Shown: in pieces, positions 11,346 to 24,529 of the stretch
Numbering within the stretch: the first letter of the stretch is position 1
Layout of the letters: every line of letters starts with the position of its first letter
Assembly (NCBI GenBank): GCA_013399115.1
Contig: VXAA01000101.1
Coordinates: forward strand, 114,085 to 178,084
DNA length: 64,000 nt
From: Anseranas semipalmata
Taxonomy: Eukaryota > Chordata > Aves > Anseriformes > Anseranatidae
Direction of reading: 5' to 3'
The notes under the pieces: model-generated
The model's input: the letters and a program-made list of their open reading frames with translations, nothing else
The model's database searches: none
Told to the model about the DNA's origin: nothing
Translations under genes and position numbers: made by a program

Positions 11346-13990
11346 GGCTGTAACAATGCCTTCTTTGAGAGGCTTTTGCTAAATCGCAATTTAGTTGCTG
11401 AAATGTTTCCACCGTTTGTTTTTCTAGGATCCCTTCCAGAGCTATGTGCTCGTAAAGACCTGGCTGTGGAAGGAAATCAGGCAGGCTGCTGTTGAATCGG
11501 CCCCTTGTTCGCCGCCTCCCCTGACCTGCACAAGGGCTTGTGGCGCTTCCAGTGTCTTGGTTGCTCACTCGCATGGCTTAGTTGATAAGTCATTTTGGGT
11601 TAATGAACAATTCAAAGCCAAACTGTGATAATGGACAAACTGGCCTTGTTTGGGAGCTGAAAATCTAGAAGGCAGGCTGGTGGCAAGTGGGGGCTCCCTT
11701 CCTCTTGTGACAGCATTGCTGTTAAAGCTGCCAGTGGTAATTTTGACCAGGATGCTGATACCTGGCTCCTGAGGTGCCGCAGCGTGCAGCAGAAGCGGAG
11801 TCAAGCTGGGCACAGAGGAAGGGGCAGCTGAGGCTTGCTAGCAGGCTGTGATTGCTGTGCGCTACAGCCAGGGGATCACATACCATGGGCTCTCCCCTGC
11901 TCCAGCGCTCACCCTGATTAACTCCATCGGATAAGCAGAAGGCAATTTTCAGTGGTACTAAAGTACTTAAACAAGCCCCTATGCTGTAATCACTGCCTAT
12001 AGAGCAGCTTATTTTTTCTTATCCTGCCATCGACTTTTAAATATTAAGAATTTATTACTTCGAAGGATGCCCTGTGCAAAGGCATCTTTCAAAAGGCAGA
12101 GAGGCTGACAGCGCTTAACATTTGTTCTGGCATTTTGGGAGCGCTGTTAACAAAGTGAGCTTCACAAAGATGCATTTCAACCAAGAACAATAGAAGTGTT
12201 CAGTGTGATATATTTGCAGCCAAGCAAGATCAGAAACAGCTTTACACAGGCTTAAGAATGGGGAAGCAGAGGGGTGACAAGCAATGTAACAGCAGATTTG
12301 TTCAGACGTTCTTTTCCTTCTGTTTTTACAGTAAGTGAAAGGCTATGGTAAACTGTTTTGTGCCAGGGAACCTGCTTTCTGAAAGGAAGCAGGTACTGTG
12401 GAGAAAAACGGCAAAAAATAGTTGTGACACAACTCCCCCCACCATCTATTTCATACCAAGTTTTCCAGGCTGAAATAAAGCCAAATCATGAAAAGAGTTC
12501 TCACTAATAACTGTAATTTCATGCAAAATGTGTTTATTTGCTAATTTGGGGCATCTGAGTACAGAACAAGGTGAGAAGGCTGGAGAAAGTAAAAAAAAAA
12601 AAAAGAAAGTTACTTTTTTCTTTGTGCAAAACCTAAAAAGATTCAGATAGCTGAGATTTCAGAAAGAGAGAGGTGGGGAGGGATGGGTGAAGTGGTGGCT
12701 TTATCCAGTCCTAGCATGCAGGAGTTCTGCTTCATAGCCATGTTGCAATACAGATGTTGATAGTGACTACCCAAGAAGACCAGGAGGGGGGTGATGGCCA
12801 GTTTTTTAATGTTGGCCCAAAGTTGATAAGCTTGTCCTTCTGGATAGTATACTTTGCTACCAATCTGATAGAAAGTAAGTGTAGTCGGTCCTCTGGAGAT
12901 CAGGAAAATGTTCTGAACGGCAGAAATCTCTTTCTTTCTCTTCGAAAGAGAAGAGTGAAGAATACAGCAACTGTGGGCTTGAGTTGCTGGGCGTCAGCCA
13001 GGGGAGAATTGTTAGGAAATTCCTTTGGAGGATTTGTTGAAGAGTATTACATCTGAAAATGTCATTTCTCTAAAAAAGTCTACAAGAATGATAAAAGGAA
13101 AGTCCCTTTTACCCAAGCTATCAAAAGGCAACACTGACAAGAAGAGGTTTTAGGTTTTATGCATCCTTTTTCTTTTTTTTTCTCTTGCATGAATGTGTTA
13201 ATTTTCAAATACATAAACAGAGGTTTTTGATCCAGCTAATACTGGGCTACGTGCTACCTACTTCATGCCTATGTTTTGGCATGAAATAGGAGGGGAGTAA
13301 AGAGAAGGTCCTTTTCCTTGGAGAGCTCCTTGAGTTCAGCATCTGGGCAGCTTTCCCATCTTCTTGGAGTGGGAGTGTAGGTAAGATAACCAGGGGAGCA
13401 GTTGGGACTTCTGGATCTCTTCAGAATTACTTGAGGCACAGATGGTAAGTCGTGATCCCATGCTCAGATGTAGCACCAGGTGAATATGTGCCTTTGTAAG
13501 AAGATGCTAGTTCGGAAAGCTAGTTTGTTTAAAGAAGTCTTCTTGAGGACAGATGTAAATGATGTGGACAGTAAGGTTAACTGCAGCTGTCATTCGTGCC
13601 AGAGTAATCAAATATAAACAGTAAGAATCAATAGGATTTCAGTCTTGTAGGCCAGATCCTTCATGGAATTGCTCCACTATAACCACACCTTTCAAGTACA
13701 AGAGGTAAACCCATAGGAAGTGCATCTTACTGTAAGACATAATATCATCATGGAAAAGGTGAATATAATAAAAGAATAACTCACAGTAACTAAACCACAT
13801 CTAAAATACGGTGTTCCTCATACAGAATGAGCCAGAATGTAATGGCCATGGCAGAAAAACATACCTAAAAGTATTAGGCTAGCATACAGCTATTTACAGG
13901 ATTCATCAGTGAAAGGGAAGAATACAGATCCAAAGAATTGATGTTATTATTGAAGACTGTAAACTAGCCCTCAGGGACAATTAAAGGTTC
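11346..13990. other. Non-coding stretch, no gene seen
   Basis: About 12000-12190 is unique-looking AT-rich sequence with few CpGs and no repeat signature, a possible conserved element. An A14 run lies at 12591-12604. Open frames up to about 105 codons have no domain or splice context. Confidence 0.5.
13650..13720. repeat. Fragment of ancient amniote palindromic repeat
   Basis: GGCCAGATCCTTCATGG followed by ATTGCTCCACTATAACC matches the left arm and inner block of the palindromic family seen at 8190-8286. The other arm is not clear. It is an old, inactive fragment. Confidence 0.4.
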
Positions 13991-13998
13991 AAATTTGC

Positions 13999-14022
13999 AT
14001 TTATTTATTTATTTATTTATTT
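13999..14022. repeat. (ATTT)6 microsatellite
   Basis: Six perfect ATTT units. A short simple repeat with no other content. Confidence 0.95.
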
Positions 14023-14855
14023 GAGAACTGACTGCGGTTGTCCTCCACTCAAAACGGGAGGAGGAGTGGATGGCTAGGGACCTATTCTCTTTTTGTCTCT
14101 GCTTTTCTTCATTTCAGTTTTCCTAATGAGACCAACATAAAGGAACCATTTATCTCTTTGCAGAGAGAACAATTTAATATGACCTAACAAAAGCATTAAC
14201 AAAAATAAAGGCTGAAAATGATAATGATAAAGTAGAACACTAGTAATCTATTCATATGGAACTGTGTGTGTGTGTTTTTAGAAAGAGAGCAAGCTACGCA
14301 GTCAGTCTAATCATTAGGAAATTAAGAGCAAAAGGGAAGTCAGGCAGAACTGTTCTACTCAGAGGGAAGTAAACATATGGAATAAGTTGTTGAGCAAAGC
14401 TATCAAAACCAATAAGTGAGTTGCAGAGAGACAAAGAGGGTGATGTATTCATTGTGAGCAGGGAGGGCATATTGACACAGAAACAGATGCGAGTAAGTAG
14501 GGCTGAAATACATTTAAAGGGGATAGACTGGATTATGTGGGCATAGCGTTCTGTTGTGTTTTCTTGTGTTCCCTATAAGGTAAGGGAAAAATTTATTTTT
14601 ACACTGGAGTTCCTGTTTAACTGGTTGGGAGCTGGAGAGTTCTTTCTTCTATTGCTTTTCCAAATTGAAGGAGCATGGAGATGAAAAAGCTTCATATTTT
14701 TCTCACAGCTACCATTTCAAGAAGTTTAATTTCACATCCACCAGAGCATTGTTGGGCTCTGGTGTTGCTTTGAATGGACCTTGGCATTTTATACCAACAA
14801 GTATGTTCTTGTGCAGATCTTCCCTTCCCTCTGAAGTCAATGGATGTCCTGTTGG

Positions 14856-14952
14856 AAAAAAAACAAAAAACAAAAACAAAAACAAAAACAAAAACAAACA
14901 AAAAAAAAAAAAAAACAAAAACAAACCAACCAAACAAACAACCAAACAAAAA
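14856..14952. repeat. (AAAAAC)n A-rich simple repeat
   Basis: About 97 bases of AAAAC/AAAAAC units with an inner run of 15 A, ending in CAAAC units. It produces lysine/glutamine-rich and, on the other strand, phenylalanine-rich open frames (14665-15119) that should not be taken as genes. Confidence 0.95.
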
Positions 14953-17860
14953 GATCTGCTGATGCTGTGATTCTGGTACATTTGCAAGTTACACAGCAGA
15001 AACGGAAACCATATAAAGAGGATGTCATCTTCACAGCCCTCTGCATGTAGAGGGCTCAGCCCTGCCTTGAAAGACTGGTTCCACTGGTCTGAGTGAGACT
15101 GCTCAGGCAAGGGGTGCACAACTTAGAAATTAAGCGTGCTTGTGACACAGGAAATTAATTGGCAATGGGCTTTGCCTTTCCAAGAACTGATCAGGAGGCT
15201 TGCTTTTTTCTTCCAGAGTTTTGGGGAAAGTGTCGGGTTTCTTTAAATGGTAGTTTTAATGATCCGAGCACTTCCAGGGAGTCCAGCTTCCAGCCCTGCC
15301 TCTCCCTGAAACATTGACTTCTTACCGCAGACAGCTCTGATCGCAGAGATAAGGCTGTCTTGTGAGAAGCCATCCCCTGCCCCCTGGGGTCTCCCTTGTG
15401 AAGTGTGCCAAAATGACAAGAAGAAGGACACATCCTTTGGTCCAAAGCGATAGCGAGAAAGAAAGGAAGCGTGACCTGAGATCCCCTAATTATGGCTCAG
15501 AGCACAGAGATCCAAGGCCAGGGGTCTGGTCTTTGCCCCCATGACACTTTCTCCTTTATGTGAAACAATCCCCTAAGTGTGATCATTGGCCTGTGTGTAT
15601 GCTAGCAATGATATGTGCAGCCTGGAAAGATTGCCCGCTGCTTTGCATCAGAGCTCTCCTTATTTTGCGCTTAAATGTCCCACATAACATTGGTCTTACA
15701 TGGGGTAACTGCTGCATCCAGTCTTACATCCCTGAAATTCCTGGCATTTTCATCAAAAACTCAAGCTAATATTTAAGATGTTTCTGTGGTCTCTGATAGA
15801 TTGTTTACTATTATAATTTAAAAGTGCATACTGGATGATATAGTGTAGGAATTTTTTCACTTTTAAGATTATGTGTTTTTTACAGATTGATAGAAAATAA
15901 CACATCTGAAAAGTTGTACCAAGCTTTATGCTGGGAAAAGCCAGCCCTAACTGTGAGCTGGGCCCAACCACGCTAGAATTTGTCTCATGTTCTTTTAAAA
16001 AATCGCCTCTTTCTCAAGAAGAAATGTCATCAATAGTGTTTTTATTTCTACATCTGCTGGAACCATTTTCTATTAAATGAAGTGGGAGCGATGATTAACT
16101 GGTTGCTTTGGCTTTAAGGCTTGTGCAAGCGGCAGCAGGAAGAGGGGGTTTTGGAAGCTGGTCTTCTGCCAGGAGTTGTCACTCATGTCGCTGACAATGC
16201 CATCTCACTAGAAGGCAATATAATAACCTATTTCAAAATAAAAAGTCAGCTAAGGGAACATTCATCACTTTGAGAGCGTTTTCAAAGTGCGGGTCAGGCT
16301 TGTAATTCGAGACTGCTTCAAAGCAGGGCTCTTGAGAGAAGAATTAATGGGAGAGAAGCACAGTCAGGACTCTCCATGTTCTTTCCTACCTAACTTTTCC
16401 TAACGGGAGAGATGTGGCTTTTGGTCACTGTCTCAATGATGCTGGGTTCAGCCATGCCCAACCACTGCTGCTCATTAGCATCAGCATGAGCTCAGGTGAT
16501 GGTGCCCATCCTTTCCTTGGATGGAAAGGGACAGGGCTAATCTCACTGATGGTTTTCACACTTGAAAGGGCTCTGTTGATATGAGGTCTGTGTGAGGTAA
16601 GATGTGGGTCAGAACTGTGCTTTCTGGTCAGTATCCCGCACTCCCATGGTAAGAAAAGGCAGCAGACATGATCGTGCAACAATTTGATGTGTGCTGTTAA
16701 TTCGACAGCAGAAAATGTTGCATCACTGAGTTCCTTGTACACTTCTGCTTTACAGCCTGATCTTATTCTTGATGGTTGCCTCTCTGCAGCTGCCATTCAA
16801 GGCTGAAGTTGCAGGATCCTGGTACAAATTGGAGTTCTGCTATAGGCTGCACATTTGTGAAACTCTACGTCTTAGCCCATGATCTACCCATAGTTGTGTG
16901 AGTGCTTAGGAGGGTACTTGAGTCCTCCAGTGAACTGAGTGCTTTTACATTTTCTAGATGATAGGGTGAAACTATCACATGTTGAATTGCTCTTTGTGCT
17001 GGTTGAGGATGACTTTTGTCAGTCCTTGATTCAGTCTTTAAATTAGTCTTGCCATTTTTCTAGTGGCATTGCTTTGGACTGACATAAAGATGCTATTTTT
17101 TCTGACCTTTCTATTTCTGTGCACTGTGCCTGCTGGTCTGGGTCTAGATGGGGGTGGACCCTTCCTCTGTTCCATGACAAATGTATCTTTTGGTCTCACC
17201 ATGATCTTATCTAACATCTCCATCAGATGCATAGGAGCCGGTGGGATTTGTAAACTCAATTTCTCTTAATCATATTTGGAATACGAATGCATCTTAGTCC
17301 TGTTTGTCATAAGTGGAATGCTGTTTTCTGAATTCCTTGTCCCTTTGGGTACTGGCACATACTGCTCGTCAATGCTGCGGAGCAGAAGAGCTCAGCTATT
17401 GCTGTGTGCTATCTCCAATGAAAAAAATGTCTGATGACTAGAGACAAAAGGATCAAGGTGCTATCAGTGAAACTACACTTTGTTTTCACCTTTAGATAGC
17501 TGGTAAATGAAAATTGCTCTCCAAGGTTTCAAAGAGGGAAGTGTTAGAAACTATTAGCGAAAAGCTTTCTGCCTGACAGCATTAATTTCCTATTCATTTC
17601 ATTAAAGGGACATTTTTGGAGGGACATGTAAATTGCAGCATGCTTCTAGCAAAATAATAGCTTCAGGAAAAACATGTAATAGCTCTTCTTAATCAAAATA
17701 AGGGCAAGTTGTTGTTTATCCAGCTGGGGAGCTGGCAATCACTAAAGCTTGATTTTCTGTTTTTCACACTGAACAAATCATATTTAAGATATAAACTTGG
17801 GCATATTTCAGTAAAGTGCATACCTATTGTTTATTTGTTTGTTTTGAACGTGTTTATGCT
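14953..17860. other. Non-coding stretch, no gene seen
   Basis: No repeat or gene was recognised with confidence. Open frames such as 16425-16796 (minus, 123 codons) and 17063-17269 (plus, with a hydrophobic N-terminal run) lack any familiar domain. The latter's signal-peptide-like start is a common chance result of T-rich DNA. Confidence 0.5.
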
Positions 17861-17888
17861 TTGGTTTCCTTTTTTCTTCCTATGCCAG

Positions 17889-17998
17889 TCTCCCTGTCCA
17901 TGCATCACCCACCTTCCTCAGCTGTGCCATGTCAGCCAAAAAGAAGCAACATTGAACTGTTGGATAAAACAGAATTCTGCCCCAGTAGGATAATGTAG
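17889..17998 (+). other. Possible short exon, unrecognised
   Basis: A long pyrimidine-rich run (about 17860-17886) ends in CCAG at 17885-17888, a good splice-acceptor shape. After it, one frame is open for about 36 codons to a TAG at 17996-17998, with a mixed, protein-like sequence near its end (..RSNIELLDKTEFC..). I do not recognise the peptide. There is no clear GT donor in good context at the 3' end, so it would have to be a terminal exon or a lncRNA exon. A chance pyrimidine tract is the simpler explanation. Confidence 0.15.
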
Positions 17999-18232
17999 CA
18001 GATATTATCATTGTTTAGATAAAAGTTGATGTTAAAATCTCCTGCTGGAGTTGAATGATTCTTGTCTTAGTCACGTAATAGATCAGGTGGGAATTTCTGC
18101 TGGCACTTGCACCATGATGCTAAAGACCAGTTCATGTTCACTCTACATGTGTAGATAATTAACACAAGGTGGAAGGAAATCCAGAATTAGACCACCGATG
18201 CTAGTTGAGCTTTTCAGAGAAGGTTGGATGCA

Positions 18233-18250
18233 AGCTGTCTGGAGACAGCT
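18233..18250. other. Perfect inverted repeat, 8-base arms
   Basis: AGCTGTCT and AGACAGCT are separated by GG. It is seen directly. AGACAG/CTGTCT contains SMAD-type half sites, but a random origin is equally possible. Confidence 0.6.
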
Positions 18251-19449
18251 AAGGCCATGGTCTTCATATTAAAATAGAATAAATACATCTGTGGAATAAC
18301 ACTGCAGTTTAGTAGCTGTAATCCTTTGCTTATTGCTTGTATACTTATGAGGACTGGCAGCATACTATGGCATGTCTTGGTACCTCCTGAAACCTGGGTG
18401 CTTGTCTCTTCATGAAAGACTAAGGCACAGTAAAACTAGGGGCTATTTTTTGAAAGTTAAATATATGAATTTGATTTTTTCTAGTACGTACTGTGTCAGA
18501 TTTTCAGAAATTGAGGTGATTTCCACTGACTAAAGATTGGTAAATTTGTAGTGGAATAGTTGTGAGGACACTGGAAGGGTTACACAGAGATGGGACTGGA
18601 CTATGGGTTACCACTACAGGCTATCGCACTGTGAGCACTGGCTTTTCCTTTGAAGAGTTTGTCTATGTAGAGTCCACTGGAAAAGGACAAAATAATAGCC
18701 CTCTGTTTGGACAACATGAAGACTGGAAAACATTCAAATTGCTGTGTGCCTTTCATTTGGCTTCCTTGATCTGTTCCAAGAAATGTATTTCCAGATTGCA
18801 GTGTGGCGGGGAGTTGGGGCAAGAGCTGGGGCCTCTCTGTGTCGTGTCAGAGAGCAAGAAACTTGTGATTAGCACTGCAACAAAATCCTACTTTTCAGTG
18901 CTAACGGCTGACTTTATTAACAGTGTTCTTGGTGCACATGGGAAGCAGGAAGAAGAAATCACTGAGAAAACCATGAAGAGCCATAATGTTCCCCAGAAAC
19001 AGCTTTTTTTTTTTTTTCTTAGACATATGAAGTGTGGCATGCAGTGTTCTTGCCTATATTGCATTCTCCATCTGGCTGGTTACTGAAAGCTCAGATTCTC
19101 CTGGGCTTTTCTGAGTTATTTACTTTAATATTCTGCCTTTTATAGAAAAGATTATCTTACAAACTGGATTCTCCATAGTGGAGAGATTTTTATGGTTTAA
19201 TCCTGTTTTTGATATCTAATTCTATTTTTTCCCCTTAAATTTAATATCATTTCCCCTGGCACACATACATAAACATGCACAGGATTTCATGTCTTATTTT
19301 TTTTTTTGTGGTAGTGTCTCATGCAGAGATTCTTTTCTTACCACACTTGATTGAGAAACAGCTCCTATGGGATTTGGAGAATTGTTCTATACCTCCAGCC
19401 TAGGGACTGAGAAATCCCTGTGTGCCTTGTTCCCTTTAAATGGAGACTA

Positions 19450-19516
19450 CAGCCAGAGCCCAATTAATACAGTGGGAATCCTTCCATTGATTTCAGTTAC
19501 CTCTTGATCAGGCTGT
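19450..19516. repeat. Fragment of ancient amniote palindromic repeat
   Basis: The order CAATTAATACAGTGGGAAT, CCATTGATTTCAGTTACC and TTGATCAGGC matches the inner part of the old 'ccattgacttcaatgg...gatcaggcc' type repeat. It is directly followed by a MIR-like fragment, so two old insertions may lie side by side. Confidence 0.4.
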
Positions 19517-19529
19517 CTGTCTTTTACGC

Positions 19530-19670
19530 TTCATTATCATTATCACTGAGCATACCATAATACATATATTTATCTTACCACATGCCTGTGAGGTAAGGAA
19601 GCGATAGTCTTTGCACTTTTTTGATGGGAATTTGGAGTACAAGGAGATGAAGTGCTTGATCTGGAAAGAG
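19530..19670 (-). repeat. Ancient MIR-like repeat, decayed
   Basis: Read in this direction, TTATCATTATC, CTGTGAGGTAAGGAAG, TTTTTTGATGGGAA and GGAGATGAAGTGCTTGATC follow the reverse of the familiar MIR/CORE-SINE middle ('...cctgtgaggtaggta...attttacagatgggaaactgaggcacagagagatgaagtgacttg...'). So the element lies on the minus strand. Divergence is high, as expected for a pre-avian insertion. Confidence 0.45.
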
Positions 19671-22600
19671 ACTGAATTTGGTTAAATAAAATCCAATGTG
19701 TTCTCACCCAAAGGCCCGGATAATTGGCTGTAAGAGCTGGTGAAATGTATGTATCCTTTATGCAGACTATGCATATCATATGGAGCAGTATGGAAGCAGT
19801 TTTAGGAGTGCAGAATGGGGTCCAGAACTAACCATCTTTCTGGGATAGTGGCCTTAGATGAGCACAGCAGCTCTGCTTTCTCTCTCTGTCCCTGCTCCTC
19901 TTCTCCTGGGTATGCACTCAACATTATGCTCAGTGGCATCTATGCAATGAGAGTGAAGTCTGCTCCACACAGAATGTCACATGGTGACTGTCGGGCTCTG
20001 TTAAGAGATTACAGACCAGAACTATCAGGAACTGAGCCTGGGCAGTGAGGGAACAGTAATATATTGTTCTCCTTTCTTCCTGCACAATTTCTCTCAAGAC
20101 ATTGGCTCTTCAGAAGAGGGTTCAGGGCTGGAAAGCCCTAAGATGACTTAATTATTATTTTTTAATCAGAGGGTAATTAGGTGGTATGCATAATGGCTGG
20201 TGACAGGACGTTTTGGGTTGCGCTGGCAGAAGTGCTTTGGATGTGATGAAGAAAGTCTTCCAACCTGTAGCCAAAGCAAAGTGGCTGGAGTTTTATCGGT
20301 CCTGGGATCACACCAGGGGCTTTCTCTGTTCTTCCTCTATCCCACCCATCATGCTCACAGGTACATTGCAGCATTATGCAGTGAAAGATGGATCTCATCT
20401 GTTTTAGATATTTAATTTTATGCAGGAATTTTTCTTTTCTTTACTTCTTAAGACTTCCACGTAAAGGTCCTGTAATGCCTTAGGCAGATCACTGGGAGAG
20501 TTAAAGCAGAAAGCTTAGGACTGTGTTTAGTCTTCCCATTAGGCTGAAAGGGGTTTAGATTTCCACTGATTGACCACCGAACTCCTCCCTTCCTCTCTCC
20601 TCTGACCAGCTCCACTTCTCTGGCCCAGATCAATGTCAGTAGTTAAATGGATCGGTTATTTGAAAGCTGTCTCTTGACCTTTCCTTCGTGATTGATTGCA
20701 TGAAAAGTGCACAGAAGTGTGGCTTCCAGCTAGGCAAGTGGTCACTGCTGACGGCTCTCTTTCACCGCTCCCCATAGCCCACTAGCATTTCCCACAGAGG
20801 AATAGGCTGCCTGCAAAGATTCAGGACCAGAGAGTGCTCTCAAGTAACCATAATGAAGCTGAAAGCCAGCTTTAGTCTTCCTCAATGGCCAAGAGGAATT
20901 ATTTATGAAGAGAAGACCAGGCCTGAGTGGTTTACTGGCCTTCAAAACACTTCCTGATCAGAGGTCTGGAATCGGAGATCCACAAGAGCCCAGGGTGACA
21001 GTTGCCTAGGGATGTTGACCTGTGTCCTACCAAAAACAGGGAAGGAGGACAAAGCCAGGGCCATCTGACTGTCACTGGTGTACACACCATCATGCACTTG
21101 CCATCTCACACGCTTGCAATCTCACACACGTGCTGCCCTAGCCTGGAGAAATAATTAACTTTTTTATCTTGCAATATGCATCTGAAATACAAAAACAGCC
21201 TGCAGGAGCAGATGCATAGAATTAGTCTTTGTACAACTCTTCTTTCTTATGCTTTCCGAGTCTAAAAGTAATGTTGTCAGGGCTTTAATTTGCTTTAAAT
21301 CTCCTGTAACCAATTCCATGGTAACAGGTTTTGATTTCTGGCATATGGAACATTTTAGTTGCTCCCGATTGTTAATGTTATGAATAATAAACCCACCTTT
21401 TAACTCCTAAAATAAAGTTTGACAGTGCAGTAAGTGACGTTCTGTTTGCACAGAAGCAGAGAATACAAATTACCCTAAATCAGGTAATGGGAAGCTGATG
21501 TATGATGATTATGTTGTTTCATCACCCAGTTTTCAGTAGGTTGTGCAGGATCGGTAATTCAATGCATGATCTCCCTTTTAAATCACTTTCTTAATAAACA
21601 TGTAACAACACTATCCTGATGTAGGGCACAGCATGACTCCATGCTTAATCTATATTTTACAAACCAGCAATACACCACATGTAATGAAAAGGTTCATAAT
21701 GTCAATGCTTGATTCTGATTATTAGGGAATTGCTCTCTGTAGAGTGTGGGGCGGTATGGAGAGCTGGAGAGGAGGATGGAGCGGGCTGGGAATTGGGGTT
21801 TCTGCTGCTAAATACCATGTACCAAAGCCTAGAATGAAATGGGTATTGTAACTTAGATTAATGGTGGATGCTGGGCAGTTTGGCAATTGGAACAAAGGTA
21901 TTTTTATTTGACGACAATGATTCACCACCACCTGGTTTCTCTGTTGCCCATCACTGCTCCGTAACTCTGGCTAGTGGCAGTTTACATCACACATACAACA
22001 ACATTGGATGAAAGAGCCATTGATTTGAATGTGATGCCCATGTGTTAAATGTGTTAAAATGTGCAAATGAAGAGGGCTTGGGCATGGTGCTGTTGCAGTA
22101 TGATTGGCCAACTTTGCCCTTCTGACTGGTGGAGTCTGTTTCAGGGTTACCACAACTTGTGTCTTGCTGAGTGGGTTTGGGTGGTGGGGTCAAGCTGGAG
22201 AAGGAGGTGAGCACCCAACTCTGCAGCAGACAGTCCTGCGACATGGAGCAGAACCAGGCCAAAGTCTGCATCTCAGAGAAGATTATCCTTGGCCATTCAT
22301 TGCTTTAAGGGGCCTCTGAGCAGCCAAAAGTGAAGTTATTACGGGGGAAATCCTGCAGATCCACCTGAAGGATATTTGTACTGGGCTATGGTTCCATACG
22401 ATTCCATCTCCATTCTTTCCATTTGGCTCCACAGTTTTCATGCAATTTGTATATGGCTTTTTCCCCCCAGTTAAGACAAGTAGTTGATGAATTGTGTCCT
22501 TCTCTTCCCACATGCTCCCCACAACAAGGGGCTCATTGTGGAAAAACTCCCCATTTGCCTTGAATACCCTATTAATTAACAAATGTCATCGGTTGCTAAT

Positions 22601-22947
22601 GTTGGAAAGTACTGATGGAGAGGCTTCACCATCACTTCCACATCATCTTCTAAATGGCTTATTAAAAGACCAGGGAGAGCTGTTTCAGGGTTAATAAAAG
22701 AAATTGTAGCTCTTGTAATTGATAGTAGGTTTTTTTCATCTATCCAGTCAAAACTAATACCTTTCTTTTTCCTAAGGGGTGAGTGATCAAATGGTGACTT
22801 ACCAAATCATAGGGAAATTAGATTATTTCAAGCTCTAAAAAGACCGTAATCAGGAATAGACAATTTATTTCTTCTCTTGGTGCAAGATAGTTTAAAGTTA
22901 CTCCTTGTACTGTAGGAGGCTGAGGAGGAAGGAAAATGGAGACAGAA

Positions 22948-23097
22948 GAATCACAGAATCACAGAATCCTTTAGGTTGGAAGAGACCTTCAAGATCACCT
23001 AGTCCAACCTATGACCTAACACTAACAAGCCCTCCACTAAACCATATCACTAAGCTCTACTTCTAAACGTCTTTTAAATACATCCAGGGATGGTGAC
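22948..23097 (-). mobile_element. CR1 LINE 3' end, 5'-truncated
   Basis: The left edge carries two perfect copies of the CR1 terminal octamer in reverse (CACAGAAT at 22952-22959 and 22960-22967), then TTTAGGTTGGAAGAGACC and the conserved CR1 3' UTR, ending abruptly near GGGATGGTGAC. The element therefore lies on the minus strand with its 3' end at left, and about 150 bases survive. CR1 is the main avian LINE; severe 5' truncation is the rule. No reverse transcriptase remains. It is the same subfamily type as the copy at 44543. Confidence 0.93.
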
Positions 23098-23529
23098 AAA
23101 GTAAACTAGCAAAATAAATTGGCAGCTCTCCAGCCTGCTTGCTAATGCAGTTTGAACCTGGGGCATGCTTGGTCTGCACAGCTGCATGTTCTTTGCCCTG
23201 CTGGCTCATCTGGAGTGACTCCATGCACAATGCTCGCTTTACTCGTGGTGAGTTAGTTGGGTGTTAGGCAAAGCAAACCCAGAATATTTAAGAAATATTT
23301 CCACTTTTAACACTGAGAAGTATGGACTCATGCAGGACTGTCAGAAATGGCTCTGTCCTCCTGCTTAGCTCTTTCACCAATGTAGTGCAGAGAATCTAAC
23401 ACAAGAGCAGCTCTAAATCAGTTTAATGTCCACTGGGACGGTGACTTCCTCTTTTCAACAAACACTTGGATTTTGTTTGAGGAATTCCCTTTCTTATATT
23501 GTTCTTAAAACATATTCTTTCCTGATATT

Positions 23530-23573
23530 AAAAAAAACCAAACAAACAAACAAACAAACAACAACAAAAAACC
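23530..23573. repeat. (AAAC)n simple repeat
   Basis: An A run is followed by AAAC units and then CAACAA. Low complexity only. Confidence 0.93.
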
Positions 23574-24529
23574 CTATAGGGATATTCTTCTGTTGCAAAG
23601 ATGTAATGAGGGACTTTAATAGGGCTAGAAACTACATACAAACATTTAGGTTTACAAAACTATTCACAGGAGAATTAAATGTTCGAGAATAGCCTGCACC
23701 CTTTTGGGTCTCTGTTCAGACTCAGACCAGGGACTTGAATTTCAGTTTCTAGTGGGAAACACCCACTGAGTGTCCTGGCTATTAGCTGTTGGGCTATGCC
23801 TGAATCAGAACTTGTATCTTTGATCTGAGGAAAAAACTGCCAGAAGCTTGAGAGAAATAAGTTTATTTAATCCAAATTTTCATTATGCATACCATGCTAA
23901 TATTCCCTCAGAAGGAAGGGAAAGAAATTAGTCTAAAAATCTCCAGCCTAATGAAGAATGAAACAAAATATAGACTTTCATATTGGTACTCACTCTCCCT
24001 CCCTTCCCTGATGATCTTTTTGTTGCCAAAGCTAAGATAAAATGATGACTCTTTGCACCAAGCCTGGGGCAAAATCCTTGTCCCAACCCTTGTGTCCTTG
24101 CACGCTGCCTGAGGGAGAGCTTCTCCAGACCCGGTGCTGAGGGGAGTCCTCGCATCTCCCACTGATCTTGCCAGTTAGGTGAACAACTTCTGAGCACACA
24201 TTTATGGCAAGAGCAGGCAGTTACCTGGGGTTGCCTGCATTACTTTGTTGGTGGCGAGTTATTCCTGAGCAGAGTACTTGATCCGTGTACAAGGTCTAGC
24301 AGTGTGCCCAAGATATCAGCATCATACCTTTGAGTAGAACTGGGATTGAAGAATTGTTTCGATGGCTGAATAGAAATGAAGACGATGGGAAGCTTTCCTC
24401 CTTCCTCCTTCAAATTTTGCAAGGACATCTTTATGGCTCTCCTTCCCACCCTGCCCTGGGTGCCTGCCTGTTCCTGGTGTTGTAGACCTCTGCACCCACA
24501 TTTCTGCAGGGAGTCCAGCCACCCAGTAT

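Larger units (their letters stand above)
18000..22940. other. Non-coding stretch, no gene seen
   Basis: Contains a perfect 8-base inverted repeat at 18233-18250, a T run at about 19004-19017, and ancient repeats near 19450-19670. About 21160-21440 is AT-rich, repeat-free sequence with ATTA/TAAT cores and a CCATGGTAAC block, a possible conserved element. The 174-codon open frame at 18562-19086 passes through the T run and has no domain. Confidence 0.5.

Noticed and set aside
14665..15119. Lysine-rich and phenylalanine-rich open frames on the two strands
   Set aside because: They read through the A-rich simple repeat at 14856-14952.
17063..17269. Small open frame with a hydrophobic, signal-peptide-like start
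   Set aside because: T-rich DNA readily gives leucine/phenylalanine runs. The rest shows no secreted-protein features.
18562..19086. 174-codon open frame
   Set aside because: No domain, and it runs through a T homopolymer near 19004-19017. It looks like chance.
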